Origin: a virus
Length of the DNA stretch: 36,588 nt
Reading direction: 5' to 3' (one strand)
Virus record (IMG/VR): IMGVR_UViG_3300018080_000076
Location: 1-36,588 of that record
Part shown: positions 30,893-36,588 of the stretch, in pieces
Layout of the letters: the number at the start of each line of letters is the position of its first letter
Position numbering within the stretch: position 1 is the first letter of the stretch
Translations under genes and position numbers: made by a program
The notes under the pieces: generated by a model
Databases searched by the model: none
Told to the model about the DNA's origin: nothing
The model's input: only the letters and a program-made list of their open reading frames with translations

Positions 30893-31534
30893 TCACGCCG
30901 CAAGCGTTTCAATTTTAAATTTCTTTTTCAGTTCTTTAATTCCCGGCAATTGGACCGTTTCCCCGGTTTGAATATTAGGTAACGATTCGTTAACCAAAAC
31001 GTATTTGAAAAGTTCCTTTTCCACTTTTACGTCTTGAATAACGTAAGTCGCAAGCTTCGCCAATTCGCCGCGCTGCCATAATTTCGGCGCTTCTGCTCCG
31101 TCCCCGTTCTTCTTAAATGTAAGGAACGACCCGGCGACATTATCCAACGTCCAACCCTTCGGATAATCGTTCCCGATAGCTTGTTTAATGTCCGCGAACG
31201 GGTCGTATATACGTTCGTAAATATCTTTGAAAATTTTTGATTGGTCCGTCCCGGTGACCCGTAAAACGGTTTGGAATAATAGCGGCATATCGAAAGAAAT
31301 AATATTGTACCCGGTTATAACTTCCGCGCCGCCCATATCGGAAACAAGTTCCATTATATTTTCTTCACCATATAAACGGAATTCGTCCAACCAATCCAAA
31401 TAAGCACAGCCGAACGAAATACCCATACCGGGTTTATCGTTCCAACCGCCGCAATACTCGAACCGTGGGTTTACTTTTTCACGTCGGCTCGGAATCAATT
31501 TCCGTATTTCTAAATCAAAAGTTAAAGTTTTCAT
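30893..31534 (-). CDS. DEDDy-type 3'-5' exonuclease, 213 aa
   Basis: Three exonuclease motifs are visible: FDLEIRK (D7, E9), ITGYNIISFDMPLL (D82) and YVIQDVKVEKELF (Y164, D168), the DEDDy arrangement of PolB/DnaQ-type proofreading exonucleases. No polymerase domain is attached, and none is found elsewhere in the genome. A role in recombination, end resection or proofreading with a host polymerase is likely. The start follows the recurring leader AAAGGGTAATGGAAA. Confidence 0.85.
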   Translation of the reverse strand: MKTLTFDLEIRKLIPSRREKVNPRFEYCGGWNDKPGMGISFGCAYLDWLDEFRLYGEENIMELVSDMGGAEVITGYNIISFDMPLLFQTVLRVTGTDQSKIFKDIYERIYDPFADIKQAIGNDYPKGWTLDNVAGSFLTFKKNGDGAEAPKLWQRGELAKLATYVIQDVKVEKELFKYVLVNESLPNIQTGETVQLPGIKELKKKFKIETLAA

Positions 31535-31540
31535 TTTCCA

Positions 31541-31726
31541 TTACCCTTTCTTTTTTTTGTTCAAATAATATTCAATATTTTTTAAATAACCCGATAAATA
31601 CAATAATCCATAATTGATTTTAGACATTAAAAAACAAATGAAAACCAAAATTTTATAAAGCAAATAAACTGGATAGATTTTTTTTAAATCCGATTCAATT
31701 TGTTTGATTTGATTATCAATGTTCAT
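31541..31726 (-). CDS. Small membrane protein, 61 aa
   Basis: MNIDNQIKQIESDLKKIYPV is followed by a hydrophobic stretch (about residues 20-45, YLLYKILVFICFLMSKINYG) and a Lys-rich end. It has coding-like spacing (three bases after the upstream stop) but weak ribosome-binding signals and very low GC, so its reality is less certain than its neighbours'. One or two membrane spans. Confidence 0.5.
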   Translation of the reverse strand: MNIDNQIKQIESDLKKIYPVYLLYKILVFICFLMSKINYGLLYLSGYLKNIEYYLNKKKKG

Positions 31727-31729
31727 TTT

Positions 31730-31903
31730 TTAAAGTTGATTTCCGTTTTCTTCGCTGAATTTTTGTAAAATTTTTTTTTCCCATTCTGTAAAATAAACGT
31801 CCGAATCCCCCCAATTAAAAATCCCTATAAAGTCTGAACCCTCACATTGAAAAACGTGTTTAATATATTTTTTAAGTGTGTTTTTGAATTCTTCATTTTC
31901 CAT
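31730..31903 (-). CDS. Small acidic hypothetical protein, 57 aa
   Basis: Two possible starts (31903 and 31896) begin MENEEFKNTLKKYIK. The sequence is soluble and Glu-rich with an aromatic core (GIFNWGDSDVYFTEW). Ribosome-binding signal is poor. It fits snugly between neighbours, which supports a real gene. Unknown function. Confidence 0.5.
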   Translation of the reverse strand: MENEEFKNTLKKYIKHVFQCEGSDFIGIFNWGDSDVYFTEWEKKILQKFSEENGNQL

Positions 31904-31918
31904 TCGATAACTTTTTTT

Positions 31919-32149
31919 TTAAAATGGCAAATCATCTAACAATTTGCCGTTATCTACAATTTCTTTTGCCATTTCCAATTGTTCAGACGTTGGAACCTCC
32001 CCAAGTTCACTTGCTACAAAAATTTTAGCTTTTTTTACAGCGTCTTCCGCAACGTCCCCGTCTTCTAATTCAATAGTTATTCCGACTTTCTTATTATGAA
32101 AACCGGGTAAAGATTTAGTCCGTTCTACGGTTATTGATTTTGCTTTCAT
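31919..32149 (-). CDS. Small protein with an SSB-like C-terminal tip, 76 aa
   Basis: The start follows AAAGGAAAATTAT. The N-terminal half (ITVERTKSLPGFHNKKVGIT, then IELEDGD) looks like a small beta sheet; the C-terminal half is helical. It ends LLDDLPF, nearly the same as the acidic DDIPF tip of SSB, which recruits repair and replication partners. It lies in the recombination cluster near the exonuclease. A partner-recruiting or competing role is an inference. Confidence 0.7.
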   Translation of the reverse strand: MKAKSITVERTKSLPGFHNKKVGITIELEDGDVAEDAVKKAKIFVASELGEVPTSEQLEMAKEIVDNGKLLDDLPF

Positions 32150-32161
32150 ATAATTTTCCTT

Positions 32162-32335
32162 TCAGTTTAAATTAAGGGAATCCAATTCACGTAAAATGAA
32201 TAATTGCCCTTCGATTAATTCTTCAATCCCACCCATAATCAAACGTTGATTATCAGGACCGGGTGAAGCAAATAACAACAACCAAAAAACCATGAAAGCG
32301 GTTATATACAGAATTACCCGGTCTAATATTTTCAA
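32162..32335 (-). CDS. Small membrane protein, 57 aa, TTG start
   Basis: No ATG is suitable; the TTG at 32335 is preceded by GAGGAGG inside the end of the replication gene. A hydrophobic segment covers about residues 6-24 (RVILYITAFMVFWLLLFA), followed by a soluble acidic helix (IMGGIEELIEGQLFIL). One membrane span. Role unknown. Confidence 0.55.
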   Translation of the reverse strand: MKILDRVILYITAFMVFWLLLFASPGPDNQRLIMGGIEELIEGQLFILRELDSLNLN

Positions 32336-32337
32336 TT

Positions 32338-33195
32338 TTAAATATCCTCCTCTGTGGGTTGCTGTTGAATTTTTTTAAAATCAGTCAATAAATTGAATTC
32401 TTCCGGTTTTAATAAATCTTCGGGCGGAATATTCATTGCTTTTTCAGCGTCCCGATTATTTCTTTTAATTCTTTCCCTTTCCGCCTGTTCACGTTCGGTC
32501 CCGGCGTTGACTTCGATTTCATCTTCCCAACATTTCCCGTTAAGGTAGGTCAACGGATTTTTACGGAATTTAATTTCCGGTGTCGATAGTACATATTGGG
32601 GTACGTGTTCTTTTATTTTTATCCGTTCTTTTTCTGGTATCCGGGAATATAATTTAGAAGATTTAAACTTTTCCTTTTTCTTCCCGTAGTCATTCCAAAA
32701 TTTTTCAAAAGAATAGATAGTATCCTTTTCTATACTATACTTTACTTTACTTTGGGGTTTATTGTACCCGGATTCGCTACATTTACCGGGTTTATGTTGG
32801 TATTTAATTGATAAATGTTCACATAAACCGGATAAAGTTATACAATTATTATTCCGTCTTTCGTAAGCATCTGAAATTGATTCGATAAACTTTTCAGAAA
32901 ATATGATTCTCCGGGATTCCCATAAAAACGGGTCAATTGCTTTCAGTTTCGCAAGGTCGGATATTATATCCAATAACCGGGTTTCGGTAGTTTTCAACTG
33001 TCCGGACAAATACATTAATTCTATTTGGTCTTTCAAATTCAAATAATGAAAGTCGGCTTTTCCTAATTCTTCAAGAATTAAAAACCAGATTGCGTAACCT
33101 TCATTCCCGTATTTTTCCCGGATATAGAACATTTTTTTCCCGTGGATTACTTCGTGGGGGAAGTAATCAACGTTGTTTCGTTCCGGTCGTGACAA
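32338..33195 (-). CDS. DUF4373-type replication protein, 285 aa, TTG start
   Basis: The frame starts at a TTG with GGAG five bases upstream. Residues about 1-120 (VDYFPHEVIHGKKMFYIRE, then GYAIWFLILEELG) match the DUF4373 (Lin1244/Lin1753-like) N-terminal domain of phage and plasmid replication initiators. A Lys/Glu-rich C-terminal region includes SFEKFWNDYGKKK and ends with an acidic tail. It probably initiates replication or loads the helicase; no DnaB-like helicase is encoded. The GC-rich leader just upstream is unusual. Confidence 0.72.
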   Translation of the reverse strand: MSRPERNNVDYFPHEVIHGKKMFYIREKYGNEGYAIWFLILEELGKADFHYLNLKDQIELMYLSGQLKTTETRLLDIISDLAKLKAIDPFLWESRRIIFSEKFIESISDAYERRNNNCITLSGLCEHLSIKYQHKPGKCSESGYNKPQSKVKYSIEKDTIYSFEKFWNDYGKKKEKFKSSKLYSRIPEKERIKIKEHVPQYVLSTPEIKFRKNPLTYLNGKCWEDEIEVNAGTEREQAERERIKRNNRDAEKAMNIPPEDLLKPEEFNLLTDFKKIQQQPTEEDI

Positions 33196-33395
33196 AATAT
33201 CTCCAAGATTTAACGGGGCCGCGGCGGCGACTTGGAGGACACCGCGCGCGCGAACCGGAAGCCGGACCCCTAACGATTGAAATTTCTGATAATCTCCAAG
33301 ATTTTAATACAAACTATATTCAAAAAAGTTAAAATCCAAAACAAATTTAAACGACAAATTGACAAGTCATTAAAATCATTACTTTTTAAATACAT
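33196..33395 (-). promoter_or_regulatory. Leader of the replication gene: repeats, GC-rich island, possible promoter
   Basis: No supported gene lies here. ATCTCCAAGATTT occurs at 33199-33211 and 33292-33304. Between them, TAACG repeats (33211-33215, 33271-33275) flank 55 GC-rich bases (33216-33270) that begin GGGCC and end GACCCC and include CCGGAAGCCGG. Farther upstream an AT-rich stretch has TATAGT near 33320 with a weak -35, and GACAAATTGACAAGTC, two similar half-sites. It may be promoter, operator, origin or translational control. Confidence 0.45.
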
Positions 33396-33620
33396 TTAAT
33401 TATTAATCAATTTACGTAAACATTCCCTTTCGAATCCTTCGGGCGGGTTTTCAAATTGAATTTTACCCAATGGAACGGCGCGGTTATCCGCGTTGCCCAA
33501 AGGTCCGGAAGTTCCGCAATTGCAGCAATAATAAATCAAAGCATGGTTCCCGGCGGTCCCAAGCGACAATAAATCAGTTTCGCCGCACTTGCATTTTAAA
33601 ACGTCTTTTATTCCAATCAT
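33396..33620 (-). CDS. Zinc-ribbon protein, Lar-like pattern, 74 aa
   Basis: The start follows AAAGGGGG. CKCGETDLL, then YYCCNCGTSGPLG give a two-CxxC zinc ribbon with the 'C..C....GP' arrangement seen in Lar-type restriction-alleviation proteins and related phage ribbons. The C-terminal half is soluble. The Lar resemblance is by pattern only; with GATC absent from the genome, an anti-restriction role would be interesting but is unproven. Confidence 0.65.
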   Translation of the reverse strand: MIGIKDVLKCKCGETDLLSLGTAGNHALIYYCCNCGTSGPLGNADNRAVPLGKIQFENPPEGFERECLRKLINN

Positions 33621-33638
33621 ACCAAACCCCCTTTACGG

Positions 33639-34121
33639 TTAAAATGGTATATCGTCTTCCGGTGCCGGCGGCATCCCGTTATTTGCGTTTTGCGCGCCCG
33701 AATATGGTGTATAATTTCCGCCGGGGTTTTGTGCGGAATACCCGGCGTTCTGCTGCTGCCCGTCGTAATTCCGCGGTTCGCTGCTGAATCCGTCGTTATC
33801 CTTTTTCGTGTCGAGAAATTGAATTGTATTAACGACAATTTCAGTTTTATAATTAAATCCGTTACCTTCCGGCTTTTCCCATTTTCGGGTACGCAAACCG
33901 CCTTCAACATAAACCCGCGAACCACGCCGGCAATACTTTTCGATTAATTCGGCTGTTACCCGGAAGGCAACGCAATTAATATATTCGACGCCTTCTTTTT
34001 CGCCGCGCTTCCAATTGCAAGCGATTGACCAATCGGCAACACGGTCACCGTTTGGAATTGACCGGCAATTTGGGTCTTGAGTAAAACGGCCGATTGCCAT
34101 AAATTTGTTTAAATCATTCAT
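33639..34121 (-). CDS. ssb: Single-stranded DNA-binding protein, 160 aa
   Basis: An OB-fold SSB: MAIGRFTQDPNCRSIPNG, then VADWSIACNWKRG, YINCVAFRVTAELIEKYC and GSRVYVEGGLRTRKW, followed by a Gln/Asn/Gly-rich linker and the acidic tip EDDIPF that recruits partner proteins. Length normal. The start follows AAAAGGTAATGGA. It lies with the RecA-like ATPase and DUF3850 gene and protects ssDNA in replication and recombination. Confidence 0.95.
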   Translation of the reverse strand: MNDLNKFMAIGRFTQDPNCRSIPNGDRVADWSIACNWKRGEKEGVEYINCVAFRVTAELIEKYCRRGSRVYVEGGLRTRKWEKPEGNGFNYKTEIVVNTIQFLDTKKDNDGFSSEPRNYDGQQQNAGYSAQNPGGNYTPYSGAQNANNGMPPAPEDDIPF

Positions 34122-34137
34122 TCCATTACCTTTTTTG

Positions 34138-34401
34138 TTAAACGTTTTTTAATGAAAGAATACAATAACCGGCTTTTAAATTCCGGGAATCGTAATCGTG
34201 CAAAATGTGTGTAATTTTCTTTACAATCATTTCATTTAAAACAAAATGTGAATTTTCCGGCTCTTTAGCATCTAACCATAATCTGAAAACGCAAACGTCA
34301 CCAACGGCGAAATTACGGTCATTTTTACGTAAAGAGTTGTTTTTTAAGCCTGATTTATAATCAGGCCAATATTGCTGATTAACTTTTAATTCATGCACCA
34401 T
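34138..34401 (-). CDS. DUF3850 (ASCH-like) protein, 87 aa
   Basis: VHELKVNQQYWPDYKSGLK, then NSLRKNDRNFAVGDVCVFR and a final YCILSL match the DUF3850 family, a small ASCH/PUA-like fold thought to bind RNA. Phages carry it widely, role unclear. The ATG follows directly after the ATPase stop, and AAGGTG in that gene's last codons is its ribosome-binding site. Confidence 0.85.
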   Translation of the reverse strand: MVHELKVNQQYWPDYKSGLKNNSLRKNDRNFAVGDVCVFRLWLDAKEPENSHFVLNEMIVKKITHILHDYDSRNLKAGYCILSLKNV

Positions 34402-35433
34402 TTAAACACCTTGCCCGGCCGGCGCATTTGCTCCATACGGAAAATCCAATTCATTAAACCTGATTTTACGCGCTTGTAAATCATTTTTCATTTCTTGCGG
34501 CGTCGCACCTTGTTTATTTAACCACATTTCCAACGAATCGAATTTTTCGGCAGTATCGCAGCGCTGCAACATTTCGTTGTATTTTGCTTCAATTTTTGGT
34601 ACGGTTAATTGCTTCGGCGGCCTTCCCGGTCCCGGTGCCGGCGGCTGGTTATTGGGCGGCGGCGGTTCATTGGGCGGTGGATTATACGGCGGCTGTTGCT
34701 GTCCTTGCGGTTGTTGCGGCGGATATGCGGGCGCCTGTTGCTTTTCCGGAGCGTCCACACCTTCCAATAACCAATCAGAAATTGCCTTTCCGAATGATTC
34801 GTCCGGTTTGTCAATTATTTTGTCCTGAAATTTTCCGGTACGGTCTTTAATAACAGTGCAAAAATGTTCCGGATTCATTTCTAATAAATAATCGAATTCG
34901 TATTCGATTTCTTTACCCTGATTAGGGGAAAGTCCAACCCGGACCGGTGCGACTTTTCCTTTACTGTTCTGCTCTAATGCCCATTCCGTTTTTGAACGCA
35001 TTGTTCCGATTAAATGACCATTAAAACCAATTACAGAATCAATAAACGCGTTTTGAAGCGGTGTCCCTTCCGCCCATGCCCGGAAAGAATTTCCGCGGTA
35101 TTTGGTTTTTGCCAACCGGTCCACCAATTCAAGAATTTTAGACCATGCGTGAGAAAGTGAATCGATTAATAATCCGTCGTAACCGGCTTTTTCAGCTTCA
35201 ATTATCCAATGGATATATTCTTCGACCTGTTTAGTTTCTAAATCTAATTGGTCAAATTCGAACCGGTCCGCATACCTTAAAGAACTGCCACGTTCTGAAT
35301 CAATAACGGCAATTTTTTTGCATCCCATACCGGTTAAAATTCTTAAACTTGTCATTGTTTTACCGGACCCGGAAGGACCGAAAATTGCACCGCGCAATTT
35401 TATTTTTGTTTTTGTTGCTTTCGTAAATCCCAT
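34402..35433 (-). CDS. RecA-like (Sak4-type) ATPase, 343 aa
   Basis: Walker A GPSGSGKT lies near residue 20 and Walker B GLLIDSLS near residue 90; the core to about residue 220 is a RecA-fold ATPase like the phage Sak4 family of recombination mediators. A Pro/Gln-rich low-complexity linker follows (about residues 230-275), then a helical C-terminal domain. I choose MGFTKATK at 35433, eight bases after AAAGGG, over an ATG two codons earlier that would leave only two bases. Neighbouring SSB supports a single-strand annealing role. Confidence 0.8.
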   Translation of the reverse strand: MGFTKATKTKIKLRGAIFGPSGSGKTMTSLRILTGMGCKKIAVIDSERGSSLRYADRFEFDQLDLETKQVEEYIHWIIEAEKAGYDGLLIDSLSHAWSKILELVDRLAKTKYRGNSFRAWAEGTPLQNAFIDSVIGFNGHLIGTMRSKTEWALEQNSKGKVAPVRVGLSPNQGKEIEYEFDYLLEMNPEHFCTVIKDRTGKFQDKIIDKPDESFGKAISDWLLEGVDAPEKQQAPAYPPQQPQGQQQPPYNPPPNEPPPPNNQPPAPGPGRPPKQLTVPKIEAKYNEMLQRCDTAEKFDSLEMWLNKQGATPQEMKNDLQARKIRFNELDFPYGANAPAGQGV

Positions 35434-35446
35434 TTCCATTACCCTT

Positions 35447-35674
35447 TCAATTTTCTTTTATCATATCTTCAATTTTATTAATTAGCCGGCATTGTCCCGG
35501 ATTGGGGAATTTTTCCCCGGCGATATCGTGAGACGTTTCAACGATATATCGTTTTAATTCTTTCAGCATTATTTTTAAACGCGCATTTCGCAATTGCAAT
35601 TCCAATATTTGTTCGTGGAAACGCAAATCCCGGTCAACGCGGGCAATAAAACGATTTATCAAACGCCCAAACAT
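35447..35674 (-). CDS. Helical hypothetical protein, 75 aa
   Basis: The ATG lies just after the stop of the regulator gene. The product is a basic helical protein (MFGRLINRFIARVDRDLRFH, then LRNARLKIMLKELKRY) ending IEDMIKEN. No Cys, no membrane segment. Unknown function. Confidence 0.65.
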   Translation of the reverse strand: MFGRLINRFIARVDRDLRFHEQILELQLRNARLKIMLKELKRYIVETSHDIAGEKFPNPGQCRLINKIEDMIKEN

Positions 35675-35675
35675 A

Positions 35676-35858
35676 TTACGCCGGCTTAAAATCTGTTACC
35701 AATTTTTCAAGCTGCCGGCGGACCCGCGGTTGAAACGAATTTTTACCGGCCATCGCTTTGTAAAGCGTCGGGACCGATACTTTGTATTCGTACGCAAGTT
35801 CGTTTAATGACCGGCCGGAATTTTCAACCGCTTTTTTTATATTTTCAATTTCTGCCAT
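35676..35858 (-). CDS. XRE-like HTH regulator, 60 aa
   Basis: The start follows AAAGGGTAATTT. Residues about 15-40 (SLNELAYEYKVSVPTLYKAM) form a helix-turn-helix of the XRE/Cro type, followed by a basic C-terminus. It is the first gene after an AT-rich promoter with a 12-bp repeat at 22-base spacing, so autoregulation at those sites is likely. It could be a Cro-like repressor; no divergent CI-like partner is present. Confidence 0.7.
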   Translation of the reverse strand: MAEIENIKKAVENSGRSLNELAYEYKVSVPTLYKAMAGKNSFQPRVRRQLEKLVTDFKPA

Positions 35859-35876
35859 AAATTACCCTTTCAGTTT

Positions 35877-35905
35877 TAATAAAGTGTTTATAATAAAATA
35901 GTCAA
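35877..35905 (-). promoter_or_regulatory. Candidate promoter of the early operon
   Basis: On the minus strand TTGACT (35900-35905) is followed after 17 bases by TTATTA (35877-35882) in front of the XRE-like gene. The -35 matches the consensus in five of six positions; the -10 is weaker. Location and AT-richness support it. Confidence 0.5.
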
Positions 35906-35937
35906 TATTTTATAAATAACAAACAAATATTTTATAA
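35904..35937. repeat. Two 12-bp direct repeats at 22-base spacing, operator candidates
   Basis: AATATTTTATAA occurs at 35904-35915 and 35926-35937. The 22-base period puts both copies on the same face of the helix, as expected for cooperative regulator binding. The first copy touches the -35 hexamer of the candidate promoter; the second runs into the end of the YopX-like gene. Confidence 0.5.
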
Positions 35938-36300
35938 TTCAAGTAATTCGGAATTTTCGAATTTGTTGCCAATAATTAGCGATGAATTCCATTCCTTCAA
36001 ATCGATTTCGTCTATTGCTTCGCTGCCGGGTGATTCGACCGCCCACATATAATTCCACCAGATAACAACAGCAATTCCGGTTTTGAATTTTAAAATATCC
36101 CCTTCGTAAATATCGCGGCCGGTGCGGTCTTTCAAGTTGATAAAATTCATTACTTTTGCATTACCCATAAATACAGACCCTTCGTCGGTGGCAAAAAACA
36201 ATCCCCAACGTTTACGGCTATCGACTGTAATTTCCGCTTTTGTAAAATACCGCATTTTATTTACACCGGGCCAAAACGCGCGAAATTTTATTGGTTTCAT
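35932..36300 (-). CDS. YopX family protein, 122 aa
   Basis: IKFRAFWPGVNKMRYFTK, then NFINLKDRTGRDIYEGDILK are the conserved parts of YopX proteins, common in phages and plasmids, with a beta-rich fold of unknown role. Length is typical. Its ATG shares a base with the stop of the zinc-ribbon gene (TAATG) and follows AAGGGG. Confidence 0.88.
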   Translation of the reverse strand: MKPIKFRAFWPGVNKMRYFTKAEITVDSRKRWGLFFATDEGSVFMGNAKVMNFINLKDRTGRDIYEGDILKFKTGIAVVIWWNYMWAVESPGSEAIDEIDLKEWNSSLIIGNKFENSELLEL

Positions 36301-36588
36301 TATTTATCCCCTTCTATTAAATCAACCTGTTTTGGTTTTACGTGAACCAAAGTAAAACCACGGCGAATTAACCTTTGCAATTTGTCTTCCGTTTCCTTCC
36401 CGGTAACGACGTATTCAATCCGGGTCGGGCAAAAAGCGGCGAAGATTCCCGGACCGGTTGTTCCGTCTTCAAGCGTTACGGCGTGTTTGTGGGCAAAATA
36501 GACCCAAGTTTTCCCGACTTCGAAACTATGCGGTACCGTAGAAAGACGACGGGAAACACCTTGCGCTGCGCTTTCCGTTAAAAATGAA
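36300..36588 (-). CDS. Zinc-ribbon phage protein, C-terminal part (continues at 1-573)
   Basis: This is the rest of the 264-aa gene described at 1-573. It reads SFLTESAAQGVSRRLSTV, then KTWVYFAHKHAVTLEDG and IEYVVTGKETEDKLQRLI, ending QVDLIEGDK at TAA (36300-36302). It has coding character and no other gene fits here. Bases 36522-36588 duplicate 1-67. Confidence 0.8.
   Translation of the reverse strand, partial: SFLTESAAQGVSRRLSTVPHSFEVGKTWVYFAHKHAVTLEDGTTGPGIFAAFCPTRIEYVVTGKETEDKLQRLIRRGFTLVHVKPKQVDLIEGDK
36522..36588. repeat. Terminal direct repeat, right copy
   Basis: Identical to 1-67; see that entry. The repeat lies inside the zinc-ribbon gene, so it is not a separate functional region. 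Confidence 0.95.

Noticed and set aside
34605-34814. Minus-strand 69-codon ORF inside the RecA-like gene
   Set aside because: Alternative frame of the Pro/Gln-rich linker; repetitive Arg/Asn text with no start signal.
1-36588. tRNA genes or CRISPR arrays
   Set aside because: I saw no cloverleaf-like stretches and no regularly spaced repeats of 25-40 bases; intergenic gaps are too short. A dedicated tRNA search was not possible.

Overview
The window reads as one complete, circularly permuted genome of a tailed phage (Caudoviricetes, siphovirus-like tail). The first 67 bases recur exactly as the last 67, so the closed molecule would be about 36,521 bp, and a zinc-ribbon gene runs straight across the ends. 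I see no rRNA, tRNA, CRISPR array, insertion sequence, integrase, transposase or recognisable repressor. The host cannot be named. Strong AAAGGGG-type ribosome-binding sites and a small phage lipoprotein point to a bacterium, possibly a diderm. About 60 genes are tightly packed, often with ATGA or TAATG overlaps, and all but three lie on the minus strand. Layout on the minus strand, in transcription order. (1) A late operon runs from a candidate promoter near 20237-20266 down to a terminator at 1391-1424. It holds a small membrane-like protein, a Mu gpI-like protease, a scaffold with a probable second internal start, a capsid decoration protein, the major capsid protein, Mu gp36- and gp37-like connectors, a tail terminator candidate, the tail tube, tail chaperones linked by a -1 frameshift, the tape measure, a distal tail protein, a holin-like protein, two large adhesin or fibre proteins, a tail-tip protein and two small distal genes. 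(2) After the terminator come small genes (1240 to 608), then the gene spanning the ends (573 through 1 to 36300) and a YopX-like gene. (3) From an AT-rich promoter/operator region (35877-35937) run an XRE-like regulator, a RecA-like ATPase, a DUF3850 protein, SSB and a zinc-ribbon protein. (4) After a second 200-base leader (33196-33395) come a DUF4373-type replication protein, a DEDDy exonuclease, a NinG-like HNH protein, many small zinc-ribbon or membrane proteins, a DUF5675 lysis candidate, the large terminase, the portal, a MuF head protein fused to a metallopeptidase-like domain, a glycosyltransferase, a Mu gpG-like protein and a Mor-like regulator. The only plus-strand genes (20336-21085) form a divergent cluster: an HTH protein (possible small terminase), a 55-residue unknown and a small lipoprotein. 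The genome therefore pairs a Mu-style head (DUF935 portal, MuF, gpG, gpI, gp36, gp37) with a long-tail module, but replicates without a recognisable transposase. The observations most worth following are: (a) the tetranucleotide GATC seems to be absent from the whole window; (b) a classic A AAA AAC slippery site sits in the tail chaperone gene; (c) the MuF protein carries an HEFGH metallopeptidase motif at its C-terminus; (d) a GT2-TPR glycosyltransferase is embedded between head genes; (e) the scaffold gene has a nested start.
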